Assembly (NCBI RefSeq): GCF_021272345.1
Contig: NZ_JAJSDQ010000005.1
Span: 1-64,000 of the forward strand
Source of the DNA: Ornithinimicrobium sediminis
GTDB lineage: Bacteria; Actinomycetota; Actinomycetes; Actinomycetales; Dermatophilaceae
Reading direction: 5' to 3'
Length of the DNA: 64,000 nt
Numbering within the stretch: the stretch's first letter is position 1; each line of letters starts with the position of its first letter. The notes under the pieces were generated by a model, which was given only the letters and a program-made list of their open reading frames with translations, did not search any database and was not told the DNA's origin. Positions 36,579 through 51,867 of this stretch are shown here, one piece after another. Both the position numbers and the translations under genes were made by a program.

Positions 36579-38681
36579 ATGCGCCCTACCACTGACCTTC
36601 AGCGCACCGTCGCGCCCATCCGCGTCGAGGCCGACTTCTCGCCGAGCGGCGACCAGCCGACGGCGATCGCGGACCTCGCCCGCCGGATCGACGCCGGTGA
36701 GCAGGACGTGGTGCTCCTGGGCGCCACCGGCACCGGCAAGTCGGCGACGACGGCCTGGCTGGTCGAGCAGGTGCAGCGTCCGACGCTGGTCATGGCGCCG
36801 AACAAGACACTGGCCGCGCAGCTGGCCAACGAGTTCAAGGAGCTGCTGCCGCACAACGCGGTGGAGTACTTCGTCTCGTACTACGACTACTACCAGCCGG
36901 AGGCCTACGTCCCGCAGACGGACACCTACATCGAGAAGGACTCCTCGATCAACGACGAGGTGGAGCGGCTGCGGCACTCGGCCACCAACTCGCTGCTGAC
37001 CCGGCGGGACGTCGTCGTGGTGGCGTCGGTGTCCTGCATCTACGGTCTGGGCACCCCGCAGGAGTACGTCGACCGGATGGTGCGCCTGCGGGTGGGTGAC
37101 GAGATCGAGCGGGACGAGCTGCTCCGACGGTTCGTGCAGATGCAGTACGCCCGCAACGACATGGCCTTCACCCGGGGCACCTTCCGGGTCAGAGGTGACA
37201 CGGTCGAGATCATCCCGCAGTACGAGGAGCTCGCGATCCGCGTCGAGTTCTTCGGCGACGAGGTGGAGCGTCTCTACACGCTGCATCCGCTCACCGGAGA
37301 GGTGGTCCGTGAGGAGCAGGAGATGTACGTCTTCCCGGCCTCCCACTACGTCGCCGGCCCGGAGCGGATGGAGCGAGCCATCTCCGGGATCGAACAGGAG
37401 CTGGCGGCCCAGCTGGAGCAGTTCGAGCGCGAGGGCAAGCTGCTGGAGGCACAGCGACTGCGCATGCGCACGACCTACGACATCGAGATGATGCGCCAGG
37501 TGGGCTCCTGCTCCGGCATCGAGAACTACTCGCGCCACATCGACGGGCGAGGCCCGGGCACGGCCCCCAACTGCCTGCTCGACTACTTCCCGGAGGACTT
37601 CCTGCTGGTGATCGACGAGTCGCACGTCACCGTGCCGCAGATCGGCGCGATGTACGAAGGCGACATGTCCCGCAAGCGGACCCTGGTGGAGCACGGTTTC
37701 CGGCTTCCCAGCGCCATGGACAACCGGCCCCTGAAGTGGGAGGAGTTCCTGGAGCGCATCGGCCAGACCGTCTACCTGTCCGCCACCCCGGGCGACTACG
37801 AGCTCGCGAAGTCCGACGGGGTCGTCGAGCAGATCATCCGGCCCACGGGGCTCGTGGACCCGCAGGTGGTCCTGAGGCCCACCAAGGGGCAGATCGACGA
37901 CCTGTTGCACGAGATCGGTCTGCGCACGGCGCGCAACGAGCGGGTCCTGGTCACCACGCTGACGAAGAAGATGGCGGAGGACCTGACGGACTACCTCCTG
38001 GACAAGGGGGTGCGGGTGCGCTACCTCCACTCCGAGGTCGACACCCTGCGGCGGGTCGAGCTGCTGCGCGAGCTCCGCATGGGGGAGTACGACGTCCTGG
38101 TCGGCATCAACCTGCTGCGTGAGGGGCTGGACCTGCCGGAGGTGTCCCTGGTGAGCATCCTCGACGCGGACAAGGAGGGCTTCCTCCGCTCCGCGCGCTC
38201 GTTGATCCAGACCATCGGCCGCGCCGCACGCAACGTCTCCGGTGAGGTCCACATGTACGCGGACCGCATCACGCCGTCCATGGAGCAGGCGATCGACGAG
38301 ACGAACCGCCGCCGGGAGAAGCAGCTCGCCTACAACGCCGAGCACGGCATCGACCCGACGCCGCTGCGCAAGCGCATCGCGGACATCACCGACATGCTCG
38401 AGCGCGAGGACGCGGACACCCAGGCGCTGATGGGGAGCGGGCGCAGCCAGTCGCGAGGACGACGAGCCTCTGCCGGCACCGTGGTGGCCGACGCCGTCAC
38501 CGCATCAGGCAAGCGGCGGGACAGCATGCCGGCCCGGGAGCTGGCCGACCTCATCCAGGAGCTCACGGACCAGATGCACCAGGCGGCGACCGACCTGCAC
38601 TTCGAGCTGGCTGCGCGGCTGCGTGACGAGATCCACGACCTGAAGAAGGAGCTCCGGCAGATGCGGGAGGCCACCGGCTGA
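36579..38681 (+). CDS. uvrB: UvrABC excinuclease subunit B
   Basis: Damage-verifying helicase-like subunit of nucleotide excision repair, 700 aa. Start ATG 36579 ([20 protein letters not shown]) is fixed by the leaderless promoter. Walker [17 protein letters not shown]; the beta-hairpin region [40 protein letters not shown] helicase motif; motif [43 protein letters not shown]-terminal UVR domain ([31 protein letters not shown]) that binds UvrC. Complete. Confidence 0.97.
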   Translation: MRPTTDLQRTVAPIRVEADFSPSGDQPTAIADLARRIDAGEQDVVLLGATGTGKSATTAWLVEQVQRPTLVMAPNKTLAAQLANEFKELLPHNAVEYFVSYYDYYQPEAYVPQTDTYIEKDSSINDEVERLRHSATNSLLTRRDVVVVASVSCIYGLGTPQEYVDRMVRLRVGDEIERDELLRRFVQMQYARNDMAFTRGTFRVRGDTVEIIPQYEELAIRVEFFGDEVERLYTLHPLTGEVVREEQEMYVFPASHYVAGPERMERAISGIEQELAAQLEQFEREGKLLEAQRLRMRTTYDIEMMRQVGSCSGIENYSRHIDGRGPGTAPNCLLDYFPEDFLLVIDESHVTVPQIGAMYEGDMSRKRTLVEHGFRLPSAMDNRPLKWEEFLERIGQTVYLSATPGDYELAKSDGVVEQIIRPTGLVDPQVVLRPTKGQIDDLLHEIGLRTARNERVLVTTLTKKMAEDLTDYLLDKGVRVRYLHSEVDTLRRVELLRELRMGEYDVLVGINLLREGLDLPEVSLVSILDADKEGFLRSARSLIQTIGRAARNVSGEVHMYADRITPSMEQAIDETNRRREKQLAYNAEHGIDPTPLRKRIADITDMLEREDADTQALMGSGRSQSRGRRASAGTVVADAVTASGKRRDSMPARELADLIQELTDQMHQAATDLHFELAARLRDEIHDLKKELRQMREATG

Positions 38682-38728
38682 GCAGACCCGACGGGGGCTG
38701 CACAGCCGGGGACCTGTGCGCCGGGAGC

Positions 38729-39646
38729 TCAGGGACGGGGTGGTTCGCGGTCCGGTATGCCGGCCGAGGCCTTCTTGCCCGGTGTCTGGCCGAGGACGAG
38801 GATGCTGGCCACCACCACCATGGCCATGCCGAGGAGCTGGACCGGGGCCAGTGTCTGCCCCAGGACGAGGAGCCCGGCCAGCGCGGCTGCCGCGGGCTCC
38901 AGGCTGAGGAGCACGCCGAAGACGCCGGCAGCGAGGTGCCGCAGCGCGAGCAGCTCCAGCGAGTACGGGATGGCAGAGGACAGGAGCGCGATCCCGAGGC
39001 CGCGCAGAAGGGCTTCGCCGGACAGCAGGTCGGCACCGGGACCCAGCACACCGAAAGGGAGCAGGGCCAGGGTGCCGATCGCCATGCAGATGGCGATGCC
39101 GTCCAGACCCTCGAACCGTGCGCCGGTGCTCCGGCTCAGCAGGATGTAGCCGGCCCAGCAGGCTCCGGCCGCGGCGGCCAGCCCGATGCCGACGAGGTCG
39201 ACCTCCTGCCACGGCGTGGAGACGACCTCCGAGATGAGCACCACCCCGATGAGCGCGGCACCGACGGCGGCGACGTCCCGCGCGCGGCGGGAGAGGACCG
39301 CGGCCAGGGTCAAGGGGCCGAGGAACTCGATCGTGACGGCGACCCCGATGGGCAGCCGGACCAAGGAGGCGTAGAAGGTCAGGTTCATGCAGGTGAGCGC
39401 CGCGGCGAAGGCCGTGACGACCAGCCAGTCCCGTCCGGTGCGTCCCTTCAGCCGGGGCCGGACCAGCACCCACAGCATGAGCGTGGCCAGGCCCAGTCGG
39501 AGGGTGACCGAGCCCACGACACCGACGATCGGGAGCAACGTGGCCGCCAGAGCGCCACCGAACTGGACCGAGACGACCGCCGCGAGAACGAGGACGACCG
39601 GGGGGACCGGGGGACGGGCTGCGCTGGTGGTGGGGGAGCCGCTCAC
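38729..39646 (-). CDS. EamA-family (DMT, RhtA-like) exporter
   Basis: 305 aa with ten TM helices in two EamA repeats (about 17-135 and 150-285). The PIGVAVTIEFLGPLTLA segment and SSAIPYSLELLALRHLAAGVFGVLLSLEPAAAALAGLLVLGQ match RhtA-like threonine/homoserine and metabolite exporters. The GTG at 39646 overlaps the MBL gene stop (GTGA), so both are one transcript. Substrate unknown. Confidence 0.85.
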   Translation of the reverse strand: MSGSPTTSAARPPVPPVVLVLAAVVSVQFGGALAATLLPIVGVVGSVTLRLGLATLMLWVLVRPRLKGRTGRDWLVVTAFAAALTCMNLTFYASLVRLPIGVAVTIEFLGPLTLAAVLSRRARDVAAVGAALIGVVLISEVVSTPWQEVDLVGIGLAAAAGACWAGYILLSRSTGARFEGLDGIAICMAIGTLALLPFGVLGPGADLLSGEALLRGLGIALLSSAIPYSLELLALRHLAAGVFGVLLSLEPAAAALAGLLVLGQTLAPVQLLGMAMVVVASILVLGQTPGKKASAGIPDREPPRP

Positions 39647-40278
39647 CAGCCGCGCTCACGCCACTGGGCGAGGTGGGGTCGCTCCGCACCCAGCGTGGTG
39701 CCGGCTCCGTGGCCGGGAAGGACGACCGTGTCGTCCGGAAACACCGCGAAGACACGTGCCTCCAGGTCGTCCATCAGGCTGGTGAAGTCCTGCGGGGACG
39801 TGGTGCGTCCGGGCCCGCCCGGGAAGAGGCTGTCTCCGGTCAGCAGCACGGTGGGGGAGTCCGGGGCACGCAGCGCGAGCGCCACGGAGCCGGGCGTGTG
39901 TCCGCGCAGGCCGATGACCTCGAGACGCAGCTCACCCACGGTGAGCACGTCTCCGTCATGCACCAGCACGTCGGGGTGCACCGGCAGGGCTGCTGCGTCC
40001 TCGGCCCCCGCGGCGGTGCGCACGGCATACCGCTCGCACAGGTCGGCGAGAGCCCGGTGGTGGTCCCAGTGCTGGTGGGTGGTGACCACCAGGTCCAGGG
40101 ACCCGGTCCCGGCGGCGACGAGCCGTTCGATGGTGTCCACGTCGTCCGCTGCGTCGACGACGGCCTGCGCACCGCTGCTGCGGCAGGTGAGGAGATAGAC
40201 GTTGTTGTCCATCTCGGAGACGCTGCAGGCACGCAGGTGGTAGGTCCCGGTCTGCACCAGCACGTCGAAGCTCTCCAT
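39643..40278 (-). CDS. MBL-fold metal-dependent hydrolase
   Basis: 211 aa. TTHQHWDHHRAL is the HxHxDH zinc motif, LRGHTPGSVAL and LTGDSLFPGG supply further ligands, and VLPGHGAGT is the last His. NNVYLL and AVVDAADD fit the glyoxalase-II-like subgroup. An MBL hydrolase near uvrA is common in actinobacteria. ATG 40278 is preceded by a leaderless-type -10 on the minus strand. Substrate unknown. Confidence 0.88.
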   Translation of the reverse strand: MESFDVLVQTGTYHLRACSVSEMDNNVYLLTCRSSGAQAVVDAADDVDTIERLVAAGTGSLDLVVTTHQHWDHHRALADLCERYAVRTAAGAEDAAALPVHPDVLVHDGDVLTVGELRLEVIGLRGHTPGSVALALRAPDSPTVLLTGDSLFPGGPGRTTSPQDFTSLMDDLEARVFAVFPDDTVVLPGHGAGTTLGAERPHLAQWRERGW

Positions 40279-40285
40279 GCCGGGC

Positions 40286-40291
40286 AGTCTA
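40286..40291 (-). promoter_or_regulatory. -10 box of a leaderless promoter for the MBL hydrolase
   Basis: On the minus strand TAGACT is 7 nt before ATG 40278; no ribosome site lies between. It separates this gene pair from gltBD upstream. Confidence 0.55.
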
Positions 40292-40321
40292 GGGAGGTCG
40301 TCCGTCCGGCACAGCCGGGGG

Positions 40322-41788
40322 TCACACAGAGATCGGCACGTCGCTGGCACGCACCGGGAAGGGCAGTGTGCTCGCACCTCCGGTGAGGTACTCGTCGACG
40401 GCCGACGCGCAGGCGCGGCCCTCGGCGATGGCCCACACGATGAGCGACTGGCCCCGACCGGCGTCGCCGGCCACGAAGACGCCCGGGCGGTCGGGTGCGG
40501 CGTACCGGTCGTCCCGCACGAGGGCGCCGCGGCTCGTCCGGGGCAGCCCGTCCGCGTCGTCGACGAGCCCGTCCGGGCCGGTGAAGCCCAAGGCGACCAG
40601 GACCAGCTGAGCCGGCACCTCGCGCTCCGTGCCGGCGTAGGCGTCGAAGCGGCCGTCGATCCGCTCTCCGTCGACGATCCGCACGGCGACCGCTGCTCCG
40701 TCGGCGCCGGGCAGCACCTCGAGGGTGTTGACGCCGAAGACCCGATCCCCGCCTTCCTCGTGCGACTCCCCGACGCGGTGCACGAGGGGGTACATGGGCC
40801 ACGGGTGGTGCTCGGTCCGCTCGTCAGGGGCCTGCGGCCTGATGTCCAGCTGGGTGACACTGCGTGCCTTCTGCCGGATCGCCGTCCCGTAGCAGTCGGC
40901 CCCGGTGTCACCTCCGCCGATGATGACGACGTCCTTGCCCTCTGCGGAGATGCCGCTCTCGGCACCGAGGGCCTCCCGGTTGGCGGGCACGAGGTAGTCC
41001 ATCGCCGCATGGACGCCGGGCAGCTCGCCCCCCGGCACCCCGAGGGGCCGCGGCACGGTCGAGCCGGTCGCGATGACGACGGCGTCGAAGCGCTCCCGCA
41101 GCTCGTCCAGGCTCAGGTCCCGTGGGCCGTCGCCGCCGATCGTGACGCCGGTGTGGAAGCGGATGCCCTCGCCCCTGAGCTGGACGAGACGTCGGTCCAG
41201 CACCGCCTTCTCCATCTTGAACTCCGGGATGCCGTAGCGCAGCAGACCTCCGACGGCGTCGTCGCGCTCGAACACGATGGCCGTGTGGCCGGCTCTGCTC
41301 AGCTGCTGGGCAGCGGCAAGGCCGGCGGGGCCTGACCCGACGACGGCGACGGTCCTGCCGCTGAGCCACTCCGGCTCGTGCGGTGTCACCAGCCCGTTGT
41401 CGAACGCACGGTCGATGATGGAGACCTCGACCTGCTTGATGGTCACGGGGGGCTGGGTGATGCCGAGCACACAGGACGTCTCGCACGGGGCAGGACACAG
41501 CCGACCGGTGAACTCCGGGAAGTTGTTGGTGGCGTGCAGCCGTTCGATCGCCTCGCGGTAGTTGCCCCGTCGGGCCAGGTCGTTCCACTCGGGGATGAGG
41601 TTGCCCAGGGGACAGCCCTGGTGGCAGAACGGGATGCCGCAGTCCATGCACCGGCTCGCCTGTCGGCGCAGCACCGCGTCGTCCTGCGGGGTGTGCACCT
41701 CGTGCCAGTCCATGATGCGGACCGGGACCGGGCGACTGGGCTGGGGCTCGCGCTCGGGGTGCTTCAGAAAGCCTTTGGGGTCAGCCAT
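40322..41788 (-). CDS. gltD: glutamate synthase small subunit
   Basis: FAD/NADPH subunit of GOGAT that feeds electrons to GltB, 488 aa. N-terminal 4Fe-4S ligands in [20 protein letters not shown] and [15 protein letters not shown] motif [27 protein letters not shown] site [16 protein letters not shown]-terminal FAD segment [26 protein letters not shown] 41788 overlaps the gltB stop by 8 bases, so the two subunits are coupled. Confidence 0.96.
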   Translation of the reverse strand: MADPKGFLKHPEREPQPSRPVPVRIMDWHEVHTPQDDAVLRRQASRCMDCGIPFCHQGCPLGNLIPEWNDLARRGNYREAIERLHATNNFPEFTGRLCPAPCETSCVLGITQPPVTIKQVEVSIIDRAFDNGLVTPHEPEWLSGRTVAVVGSGPAGLAAAQQLSRAGHTAIVFERDDAVGGLLRYGIPEFKMEKAVLDRRLVQLRGEGIRFHTGVTIGGDGPRDLSLDELRERFDAVVIATGSTVPRPLGVPGGELPGVHAAMDYLVPANREALGAESGISAEGKDVVIIGGGDTGADCYGTAIRQKARSVTQLDIRPQAPDERTEHHPWPMYPLVHRVGESHEEGGDRVFGVNTLEVLPGADGAAVAVRIVDGERIDGRFDAYAGTEREVPAQLVLVALGFTGPDGLVDDADGLPRTSRGALVRDDRYAAPDRPGVFVAGDAGRGQSLIVWAIAEGRACASAVDEYLTGGASTLPFPVRASDVPISV

Positions 41789-44700
41789 GGGACTCCTCCA
41801 GGATGAGCTGCCAGGCGTGCGGGCCGTCGGGGTCCTCGCCCCGGTGCTCGGCGTCGGCACGGATGCGCAGGACGTTGGCGTACTGCCGTGGGGTGACCTT
41901 CGTGAACCGCCGCAGCGACTCGGGCCAGGTGTGCAGAAGAGCGGTGGCCACCGTCGAGCCGGTGTCCTCGAGGTGGTCCTGCACCAGCCGGTGCAGCGTG
42001 TCGGCGTCGGCAGACCCCTCGACCACCGGGTCGAGCGTGAGGTCACCCGAGGTCCGCGCCTGGATGTTGACGCGGTCGGGCACCAGGTCCAGGACGTAGG
42101 CCGTGCCGCCGGACATGCCGGCACCCAGGTTGCGCCCGGTCCGGCCGAGGATCACGGCGGTGCCCCCGGTCATGTACTCCAGCCCGTGGTCACCGACCCC
42201 CTCGACGACCGCGGTGGCCCCGGAGTTGCGGACGCAGAAGCGCTCACCGACGCGGCCCCGGAGGTGGATGCGGCCGGACGTGGCCCCGTAGCCGATGACA
42301 TTGCCCGCGACCACCTGCTCGGCAGGGTCGAAGCGCGCGTCCTCGGTGGGGCGGACGACGATGTGCCCACCGGACAGGCCCTTGCCGACGTAGTCGTTCG
42401 CGTCGCCGACCAGCCGCAGGGTGACGCCCCGTGGCAGGAAGGCGCCGAAGGACTGGCCGGCCGAGCCGCGCAGGGTGAAGTCGATCGTGCCCTCGGGCAG
42501 CCCGTCCGGTCCACCGTGGGTGGTGACCTGGTGTCCGAGCATGGTGCCGACGGTCCGGTTCACGTTGCGCACGGCGAACTCACCCGTGGTGGGGGTGCCG
42601 TCCGTGAGCGAGGGACGGGCCGCAGCGATGAGCTGGTGGTCCAGGGCACGGTCGAGCCCGTGGTCCTGCACGGTGGTGCGACGCAGCGGCGTGCCCTCCG
42701 GGAGCTCGGGTCGGTGCAGCACCGGAGCCAGGTCCAGGCCGGAGGCCTTCCAGTGGTCGACCGCGCGGTCAACGTCCAGCAGGTCGGCGCGTCCGATGAT
42801 CTCGTCCAGGGAGCGGTAGCCGAGCTCGGCCATGAGCTCGCGGACCTGCTCGGCGATGAACTCGAAGAAGGTGACGACGAACTCGGCCTTGCCCTGGTAG
42901 CGCGCCCGTAGCTCGGGGTTCTGCGTGGCGACGCCCACCGGACAGGTGTCGAGGTGGCAGACCCGCATCATCACGCACCCGGACACCACCAGAGGAGCCG
43001 TGGCGAAGCCGAACTCCTCGGCGCCCAGGAGCGCTGCGACGAGGACGTCCCGCCCGGTCTTCAGCTGACCGTCCACCTGCACCGTGATGCGGTCGCGCAG
43101 ACCGTTGACGAGCAGGGTCTGCTGCGTCTCGGACAGGCCCAGCTCCCACGGCGTGCCGGCGTGCTTGAGCGAGGTGAGCGGGCTGGCTCCGGTGCCGCCG
43201 TCGTGCCCCGAGATCAGGACGACGTCGGCGTGTGCCTTGGAGACGCCCGCCGCCACCGTGCCGACGCCCACCTGGCTGACCAGCTTGACGTGGACGCGAG
43301 CCTGCGGGTTCGCGTTCTTCAGGTCGTGGATCAGCTGGGCGAGGTCCTCGATGGAGTAGATGTCGTGGTGCGGCGGCGGCGAGATGAGCCCGACGCCCGG
43401 GGTCGAGTGACGGGTGCGCGCGACCCACGGATAGACCTTGCCAGGGGGCAGCTGGCCGCCCTCGCCGGGCTTGGCGCCCTGGGCGACCTTGATCTGGATG
43501 TCGTCGGCGTGGACCAGGTAGGCGCTGGTGACGCCGAACCGGCCGGAGGCGACCTGCTTGATCGCCGAGCGCCTGGTCGGGTCGAGCAGACGCTCGACGT
43601 CCTCCCCGCCCTCACCGGTGTTGGAGCGGCCGCCCAGCTGGTTCATCGCGATGGCCAGGGTCTCGTGGGCCTCCTGGGAGATGGACCCGTAGCTCATCGC
43701 GCCGGTGGAGAAGCGCGCCACGACCGCGCTGACCGGCTCGACCTCCTCCAGCGGGACCGGCTCGCGGTCCGGACGTGTCCGGAACAGGCCCCGGAGCGTC
43801 ATCAGCTGCTCGGACTGCTGGTCGACCAGGTCCGTGTACTGCCGGAAGATGTCGTACCGCTTCGTGCGCGTGGCGTGCTGCAGGCGGAAGACGGTCTCGG
43901 GGTTGAACAGGTGGGGTGGGCCCTCACGTCGCCACTGGTACTCCCCGCCGGTCTCGAGGTCGCGGTGGTAGGGGGTGATGCCGGAGAGCGGGTAGGCGAC
44001 CGAGTGGCGCTGACGCACCTCCTCGGCGATCACGTCGAGGTCCACCCCGTCGATCTGGCTCGTGGTGCCGGTGAACCAGCGGTCGACGACGTCGCGTGCC
44101 AGCCCGACGGCCTCGAACGTCTGGGCGCCCCGGTAGGACGACACGGTGGAGATGCCCATCTTGGACATCACCTTGAGGACACCCTTGCCGAGCGCCTTGA
44201 TGAGGTTGCGGATCGCCACCTCCGGGTCCAGCCCGTCCAGCTGCCGGCCGGACCGGCACAGGTCCTCCACCGACTCCATCGCCAGGTACGGGTTGACGGC
44301 AGCCGCCCCGTAGGCGACGAGCAGCGCGACGTGGTGCACCTCGCGCACGTCGCCCGCCTCGACCAGCAGGCCGACCCGGGTGCGGGTCCGCTCGCGCACC
44401 AGGTGGTGGTGCACGGCGCTGGTCAGCAGCAGCGACGGGATGGGTGCGTGCTCGCGGTCGGCGTGCCGGTCGGAGAGCACGACGAAGAACGCGCCGCGGT
44501 CGACGGCCTCGGAGACCTGCGCGCAGATCTCGTCCAGCCGCTCCTCCAGGGCCTCGGCCCCACCGTCGACACGGTAGAGCCCCCGCACCACCACGGGTGC
44601 GAAGTCGGGGTGCTGTCCCTCGAAGTTGATGTGGCGCAGCTGGGCGAGCTCGTCGTTGTCGATGACCGGGAAGTCCAGGACGACCTGCCGGCAATGTGCC

Positions 44701-46346
44701 GGCGACTCCTCCAGCAGGTTCTGCTCAGGGCCTGTCGAGCCTCCCAGCGAGGTGACGATCTCCTCCCGGATGGCGTCCAGCGGTGGGTTGGTCACCTGGG
44801 CGAAGGCCTCGGTGAAGTAGTCGAAGAGCAGCCGCGGGCGGTCCGAGAGCGCAGCGATCGGGGTGTCCGACCCCATGGCGCCGAGAGGCTCGATGCCGGC
44901 CTGGGCCATCGGTGCCACGATCACCCGCAGCTCCTCCTCGGTGTAGCCGAAGATCTGCTGGCGGCGGGTGACCGAGGCGTGGGTATGGCGCACGTGTGCG
45001 CGCTCGGGAAGGTCGGCCAGGCGGACGAGGTTGTCCTCCAGCCACTGGCCGTAAGGTGCTGCCGACGCCAGGTCGGCCTTGAGGGCGTGGTCGTCGACGA
45101 TCTCGCCGGCGGACGTGTCGACGAGCAGCATGCGGCCCGGCTCCACCCGCCCCTTGCGCACGACGGCGCTCTCCGGGATGGGCAGGACGCCGGACTCGCT
45201 GCCGAGCACGACGAGGCCCTCGTCGGTCACCCAGTAGCGGGACGGGCGCAGTCCGTTGCGGTCGAGGACCCCGCCGACGAGGCTGCCGTCGGTGAAGACC
45301 AGGTTCATCGGGCCGTCCCAGGCCTCCATGAACATGGAGTGGAACTCGTAGAAGGCCCGCAGCTCGGGGTCCATCTCGGTGTTGTTCTCCCACGGCTCGG
45401 GCACCATCATCAGCACCGCGTGCGGCAGGGACCGGCCACCGAGGTGCAGCAGCTCCAGCACCTCGTCGAAGGTGGCTGAGTCGCTCGCGCCGGGCGTGCA
45501 GATGGGCAGCACGTCCGAGAGCTCCCCGGGGAAGACCTCGCTGTGCAGGTTGCTCTCGCGGGCGTTCATCCAGTTGCGGTTGCCGCGGACAGTGTTGATC
45601 TCACCGTTGTGCGCGATCATCCGGTAGGGGTGGGCCAGGGGCCACGAGGGGAAGGTGTTGGTGGAGAAGCGCGAGTGCACGACCGCCAGGGTGGAGGCGT
45701 AGCGCTCGTCCCGCAGGTCCGGGAAGAAGGCGGGCAGCTGGTCGGTGGTCAGCATGCCCTTGTACGTGATGGTCCGCGCGGAGAGCGAGACGGGGTATGC
45801 CGTGGTCCGCCGCTCGACGGCCTTCCGCGCCAGGTAGCACCGGCGCTCCAGGGCCAGGCCCTCCTCGCCGCCAGGACCACGGACGAAGACCTGACGCATG
45901 ACGGGCATGACGGACTGGGCCATGGGGCCGACCAGGCCTGCGTCCACGGGCACGTCCCGCCAGGCGAGCACGGTGAGCCCGGCGGCAGCCAGGGTCGAGG
46001 TGACCTCATCCTCGGTGGCCTGGCGTGACAGGTCGGCAGGCAGGAAGAGGATGCCGGCGGCATACTGCCCTTCAGGCGGCAGCTCGGTGTCCAGGACCGC
46101 GCGGAAGAACGCGTCCGGGATCTGGGTGAGGATGCCGGCACCGTCACCGGAGCCGGGCTCGGCGCCCACCGCGCCGCGGTGGTCGAGGTTGTGCAGGGCG
46201 GTGAGGGCGTGCTGCACGATGTCGTGCCCGGGCGTGCCGCGCAGGGTGGCGACGAACGCGACACCGCAGGCGTCGTGCTCGTGCGCGCCGTCGTAGAGAC
46301 CCTGTGGCGGGTGGCCGAGGCCGGGGGGAGGAGTCGCTGCGCTCAT
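41781..46346 (-). CDS. gltB: glutamate synthase large subunit
   Basis: Converts 2-oxoglutarate and glutamine to two glutamates. 1521 aa. The N-terminal Ntn-amidotransferase nucleophile is Cys27 in [13 protein letters not shown], after a 26-residue propeptide ([11 protein letters not shown]..) that must be removed. The central and FMN-binding synthase domains include [23 protein letters not shown] and [12 protein letters not shown]. 3Fe-4S ligands are in [15 protein letters not shown] (near residue 1125). The GXGXG beta-helix domain lies at the C-terminus ([12 protein letters not shown]..). Start ATG 46346; the longer frame is a shadow. Divergent from uvrA over 124 bases. Confidence 0.97.
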   Translation of the reverse strand: MSAATPPPGLGHPPQGLYDGAHEHDACGVAFVATLRGTPGHDIVQHALTALHNLDHRGAVGAEPGSGDGAGILTQIPDAFFRAVLDTELPPEGQYAAGILFLPADLSRQATEDEVTSTLAAAGLTVLAWRDVPVDAGLVGPMAQSVMPVMRQVFVRGPGGEEGLALERRCYLARKAVERRTTAYPVSLSARTITYKGMLTTDQLPAFFPDLRDERYASTLAVVHSRFSTNTFPSWPLAHPYRMIAHNGEINTVRGNRNWMNARESNLHSEVFPGELSDVLPICTPGASDSATFDEVLELLHLGGRSLPHAVLMMVPEPWENNTEMDPELRAFYEFHSMFMEAWDGPMNLVFTDGSLVGGVLDRNGLRPSRYWVTDEGLVVLGSESGVLPIPESAVVRKGRVEPGRMLLVDTSAGEIVDDHALKADLASAAPYGQWLEDNLVRLADLPERAHVRHTHASVTRRQQIFGYTEEELRVIVAPMAQAGIEPLGAMGSDTPIAALSDRPRLLFDYFTEAFAQVTNPPLDAIREEIVTSLGGSTGPEQNLLEESPAHCRQVVLDFPVIDNDELAQLRHINFEGQHPDFAPVVVRGLYRVDGGAEALEERLDEICAQVSEAVDRGAFFVVLSDRHADREHAPIPSLLLTSAVHHHLVRERTRTRVGLLVEAGDVREVHHVALLVAYGAAAVNPYLAMESVEDLCRSGRQLDGLDPEVAIRNLIKALGKGVLKVMSKMGISTVSSYRGAQTFEAVGLARDVVDRWFTGTTSQIDGVDLDVIAEEVRQRHSVAYPLSGITPYHRDLETGGEYQWRREGPPHLFNPETVFRLQHATRTKRYDIFRQYTDLVDQQSEQLMTLRGLFRTRPDREPVPLEEVEPVSAVVARFSTGAMSYGSISQEAHETLAIAMNQLGGRSNTGEGGEDVERLLDPTRRSAIKQVASGRFGVTSAYLVHADDIQIKVAQGAKPGEGGQLPPGKVYPWVARTRHSTPGVGLISPPPHHDIYSIEDLAQLIHDLKNANPQARVHVKLVSQVGVGTVAAGVSKAHADVVLISGHDGGTGASPLTSLKHAGTPWELGLSETQQTLLVNGLRDRITVQVDGQLKTGRDVLVAALLGAEEFGFATAPLVVSGCVMMRVCHLDTCPVGVATQNPELRARYQGKAEFVVTFFEFIAEQVRELMAELGYRSLDEIIGRADLLDVDRAVDHWKASGLDLAPVLHRPELPEGTPLRRTTVQDHGLDRALDHQLIAAARPSLTDGTPTTGEFAVRNVNRTVGTMLGHQVTTHGGPDGLPEGTIDFTLRGSAGQSFGAFLPRGVTLRLVGDANDYVGKGLSGGHIVVRPTEDARFDPAEQVVAGNVIGYGATSGRIHLRGRVGERFCVRNSGATAVVEGVGDHGLEYMTGGTAVILGRTGRNLGAGMSGGTAYVLDLVPDRVNIQARTSGDLTLDPVVEGSADADTLHRLVQDHLEDTGSTVATALLHTWPESLRRFTKVTPRQYANVLRIRADAEHRGEDPDGPHAWQLILEESHG

Positions 46347-46457
46347 GATCACCGTTCGTAGGCAGGACGACAGGAGCCGTCGTGTCGAGACGGTCGGGAC
46401 GACGCTGGCCCGACAGGTTGCGCAATGATAGCGGCGGCGCCTGTCAGTGGGGCGACC

Positions 46458-46463
46458 TACCAT
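46458..46463 (+). promoter_or_regulatory. -10 box of a leaderless promoter for uvrA
   Basis: TACCAT is 7 nt before GTG 46471. It favours that GTG over the GTG at 46447 that would give a longer frame. No LexA-type palindrome is seen in the gap to gltB. Confidence 0.55.
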
Positions 46464-46470
46464 GCTGTCC

Positions 46471-49392
<2,922 letters not shown>

Positions 49393-49430
49393 GCGTCGTG
49401 CCGGCCACACCCGTCCACACTGGAGGACAC

Positions 49431-49907
49431 ATGAGCACCGAGCCCCTCGCCGGGACCGAGACCGGCACCGGCCGTCGACCCGACCCGGCGCGGCGCGGGG
49501 TGCTGCGCGCCGCGGCCGCCTCACCGCTGGTCCTCGCCGGCTGCGGTGCCGGTGAGGACGCGGCGACCGACGTCGAGGACGCCTCGACCGGCACCGCTGC
49601 CTCCGGTGACAGCACCGTGCTCGCCCAGGTCTCGGACGTCCCGGTCGGCGGGTCGGTCTTCCTGCGGGACGCCGAGGTCATCGTGACCCAGCCCGCGGTC
49701 GGTGAGCTCCGGGCTTTCGAGTCCCGCTGCCCGCACCAGGGGTGTGCGGTGTCCGGGTCGGAGGAGGGGCAGCTCGTCTGCCCCTGCCACGGAAGCCGGT
49801 TCGACCTCGACACCGGGGAGGTCCTGCAGGGTCCTGCCGAGCGAGGGCTGAGGCCCAGACCGGTGCGGGTGCGGGACGACGCGGTGGTCCTCGAGGAGGG
49901 CCGCTGA
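49431..49907 (+). CDS. Rieske [2Fe-2S] lipoprotein
   Basis: 158 aa exported redox protein. The N-terminus DPARRGVLRAAAASPLVLAGCG combines a twin-arginine with a lipobox (LAGC), so it is probably a Tat-exported lipoprotein. The Rieske domain ligands are CPHQGC and CPCHGS. It lacks the TM anchor and length of a bc1 Rieske subunit. ATG 49431 has GGAGG 5 bases upstream. Small proteins of this type between uvrA and uvrC recur in actinobacteria; the partner is unknown. Confidence 0.88.
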   Translation: MSTEPLAGTETGTGRRPDPARRGVLRAAAASPLVLAGCGAGEDAATDVEDASTGTAASGDSTVLAQVSDVPVGGSVFLRDAEVIVTQPAVGELRAFESRCPHQGCAVSGSEEGQLVCPCHGSRFDLDTGEVLQGPAERGLRPRPVRVRDDAVVLEEGR

Positions 49908-49942
49908 CATCGGTGCACTCCTGAGACCTGGTGGGTGGATGC

Positions 49943-51856
49943 ATGGCTGACCCCACCACCTACCGCCCCCGACCGGGCGAGATCCCCACGGACCCCGGTG
50001 TCTACCGCTTCCGTGACCAGCACGGGAGGGTGATCTACGTCGGCAAGGCCAAGTCGCTGCGGTCACGGCTGAGCTCCTACTTCCAGGACCTGGCCGCCCT
50101 GCACCCGCGGACCCGCTCCATGGTGCTGACCGGCGCCAGCGTGGAGTGGACGGTGGTCCGCAACGAGGTGGAGGCGCTGCAGCTGGAGTACTCCTGGATC
50201 AAGGAGTACGACCCGAGGTTCAACGTCAAGTACCGGGACGACAAGTCCTACCCCTACCTGGCGGTCACCATGGGGGAGGAGTTCCCGCGGGCCCAGGTCC
50301 TGCGCGGAGCCAAGCGGCCCGGCACCCGCTACTTCGGGCCGTACACCCATGCCTGGGCGATCAGGGAGACCCTGGACCAGCTGCTCCGGGTGTTCCCGTT
50401 GCGCACCTGCAGCAAGGGGGTCTTCAAGCGTGCCTCCCAGGTGGGCAGGCCCTGTCTGCTGGGCTACATCGACAAGTGCTCGGCTCCCTGCGTGGGCCGG
50501 GTCGACCCCGCGGAGCACCGGGCCATCGCCGAGGACTTCTGCGACTTCATGGCCGGCAACACGGGCCGTTTCGTGCGCCGGCTCGAGGACAGGATGAAGG
50601 CGGCGAGCAAGGAGCTCGACTTCGAGACCGCCGCACGTCTGCGCGACGACATCGGCGCGCTGCAGCGCGCGCTCGAGCGCTCGGCGGTGGTGCTGAGCGA
50701 CGCGACCGACGCCGACGTCTTCGCCCTCGCCGACGACGAGCTCGAGGTGGCCGTGCAGGTGTTCCACGTCCGGGGCGGACGGGTGCGTGGGCAGCGCGGC
50801 TGGGTGAGCGAGAAGGGTGCCGAAGGGATGGGCGACATCGTCGAGCACCTGCTGCAGCAGGTCTACGGCGGAGAGGGCGGAGAGGCCGTGCCGCGGGAGG
50901 TCCTCGTCCCGTTGCTGCCGGCCAACGCCCCCGAGATGGCCTTGTGGCTGGGGGGGCTGCGCGGCAGCAAGGTCGACGTGCGGGTCCCGCAGCGTGGCGA
51001 CAAGCGGGCGCTCATGGAGACGGTCGAACGCAACGCCCAGCAGTCGCTGGCACGCCACAAGGTGACCCGTTCGGGTGACCTCACCCTGCGCAGCCAGGCG
51101 CTGCAGGACCTGCAGCAGACGCTCGAGCTGGACGACGCGCCGCTGCGAATCGAGTCCTTCGACATCAGCCACGTCCAGGGCACGGACGTGGTCGGCTCCA
51201 TGGTGGTCTTCGAGGACGGGCTGCCCCGCAAGTCGGAGTACCGCCGCTTCATCGTGCGCCAGGGCACCGGCGACGACACGGCTGCGATGAACGAGGTCCT
51301 CACCCGCCGTTTCCGACACCTCACACAGGCCCCGTCGCCGGAGCCGGAGCCGGACGGTCGCCCGGGCAGGTTCGCCTACCCGCCGCAGCTGGTCGTCGTC
51401 GACGGCGGACTGCCCCAGGTCAACGCGGCCCAGGCCGCGCTCAGCGAGGTAGGGGTCACCGATGTCGCCGTGATCGGGCTGGCCAAGCGTCTGGAGGAGG
51501 TGTGGCTGCCGGGCTCGGAGTTCCCGGTGGTCCTCCCACGCACCAGCGAGGCGCTCTACCTGCTGCAGCGCGTGCGCGACGAGGCCCACCGCTTCGCCAA
51601 CGCCTTCCATCGCCAGCGCCGCTCGCGGTCGATGACGGTCAGCCGACTGGACGGCATACCAGGGCTGGGCCCGGCCCGCCAGCAGGCGCTGCTCGCGAAG
51701 TTCGGCTCCGTGAAGCGGCTGCGGGAGGCCGAGCCCGAGCAGCTGCAGGAGGTGCCGGGGATCGGTCCGGCTCTCGCCGAGGCCGTCAGCCGACGGCTGC
51801 GGTCCCAGGACCAGGCGCCCGCCGTTAACCTGAGCACCGGAGAGGTCCTGGAGTGA
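49943..51856 (+). CDS. uvrC: UvrABC excinuclease subunit C
   Basis: Dual-incision nuclease of excision repair, 637 aa. The GIY-YIG domain opens at [34 protein letters not shown]. Cys-rich segment [31 protein letters not shown] motif around [19 protein letters not shown] binds UvrB; the RNase H-like second nuclease core includes [23 protein letters not shown] and [14 protein letters not shown]; tandem helix-hairpin-helix [38 protein letters not shown] 49943 is chosen over GTG 49931. Confidence 0.97.
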   Translation: MADPTTYRPRPGEIPTDPGVYRFRDQHGRVIYVGKAKSLRSRLSSYFQDLAALHPRTRSMVLTGASVEWTVVRNEVEALQLEYSWIKEYDPRFNVKYRDDKSYPYLAVTMGEEFPRAQVLRGAKRPGTRYFGPYTHAWAIRETLDQLLRVFPLRTCSKGVFKRASQVGRPCLLGYIDKCSAPCVGRVDPAEHRAIAEDFCDFMAGNTGRFVRRLEDRMKAASKELDFETAARLRDDIGALQRALERSAVVLSDATDADVFALADDELEVAVQVFHVRGGRVRGQRGWVSEKGAEGMGDIVEHLLQQVYGGEGGEAVPREVLVPLLPANAPEMALWLGGLRGSKVDVRVPQRGDKRALMETVERNAQQSLARHKVTRSGDLTLRSQALQDLQQTLELDDAPLRIESFDISHVQGTDVVGSMVVFEDGLPRKSEYRRFIVRQGTGDDTAAMNEVLTRRFRHLTQAPSPEPEPDGRPGRFAYPPQLVVVDGGLPQVNAAQAALSEVGVTDVAVIGLAKRLEEVWLPGSEFPVVLPRTSEALYLLQRVRDEAHRFANAFHRQRRSRSMTVSRLDGIPGLGPARQQALLAKFGSVKRLREAEPEQLQEVPGIGPALAEAVSRRLRSQDQAPAVNLSTGEVLE

Positions 51857-51867
51857 GAGGCGAGCAG

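Noticed and set aside
42954..45479. 841-codon open frame antisense to gltB
   Set aside because: Shadow of gltB; no ribosome site or domain, composition only.
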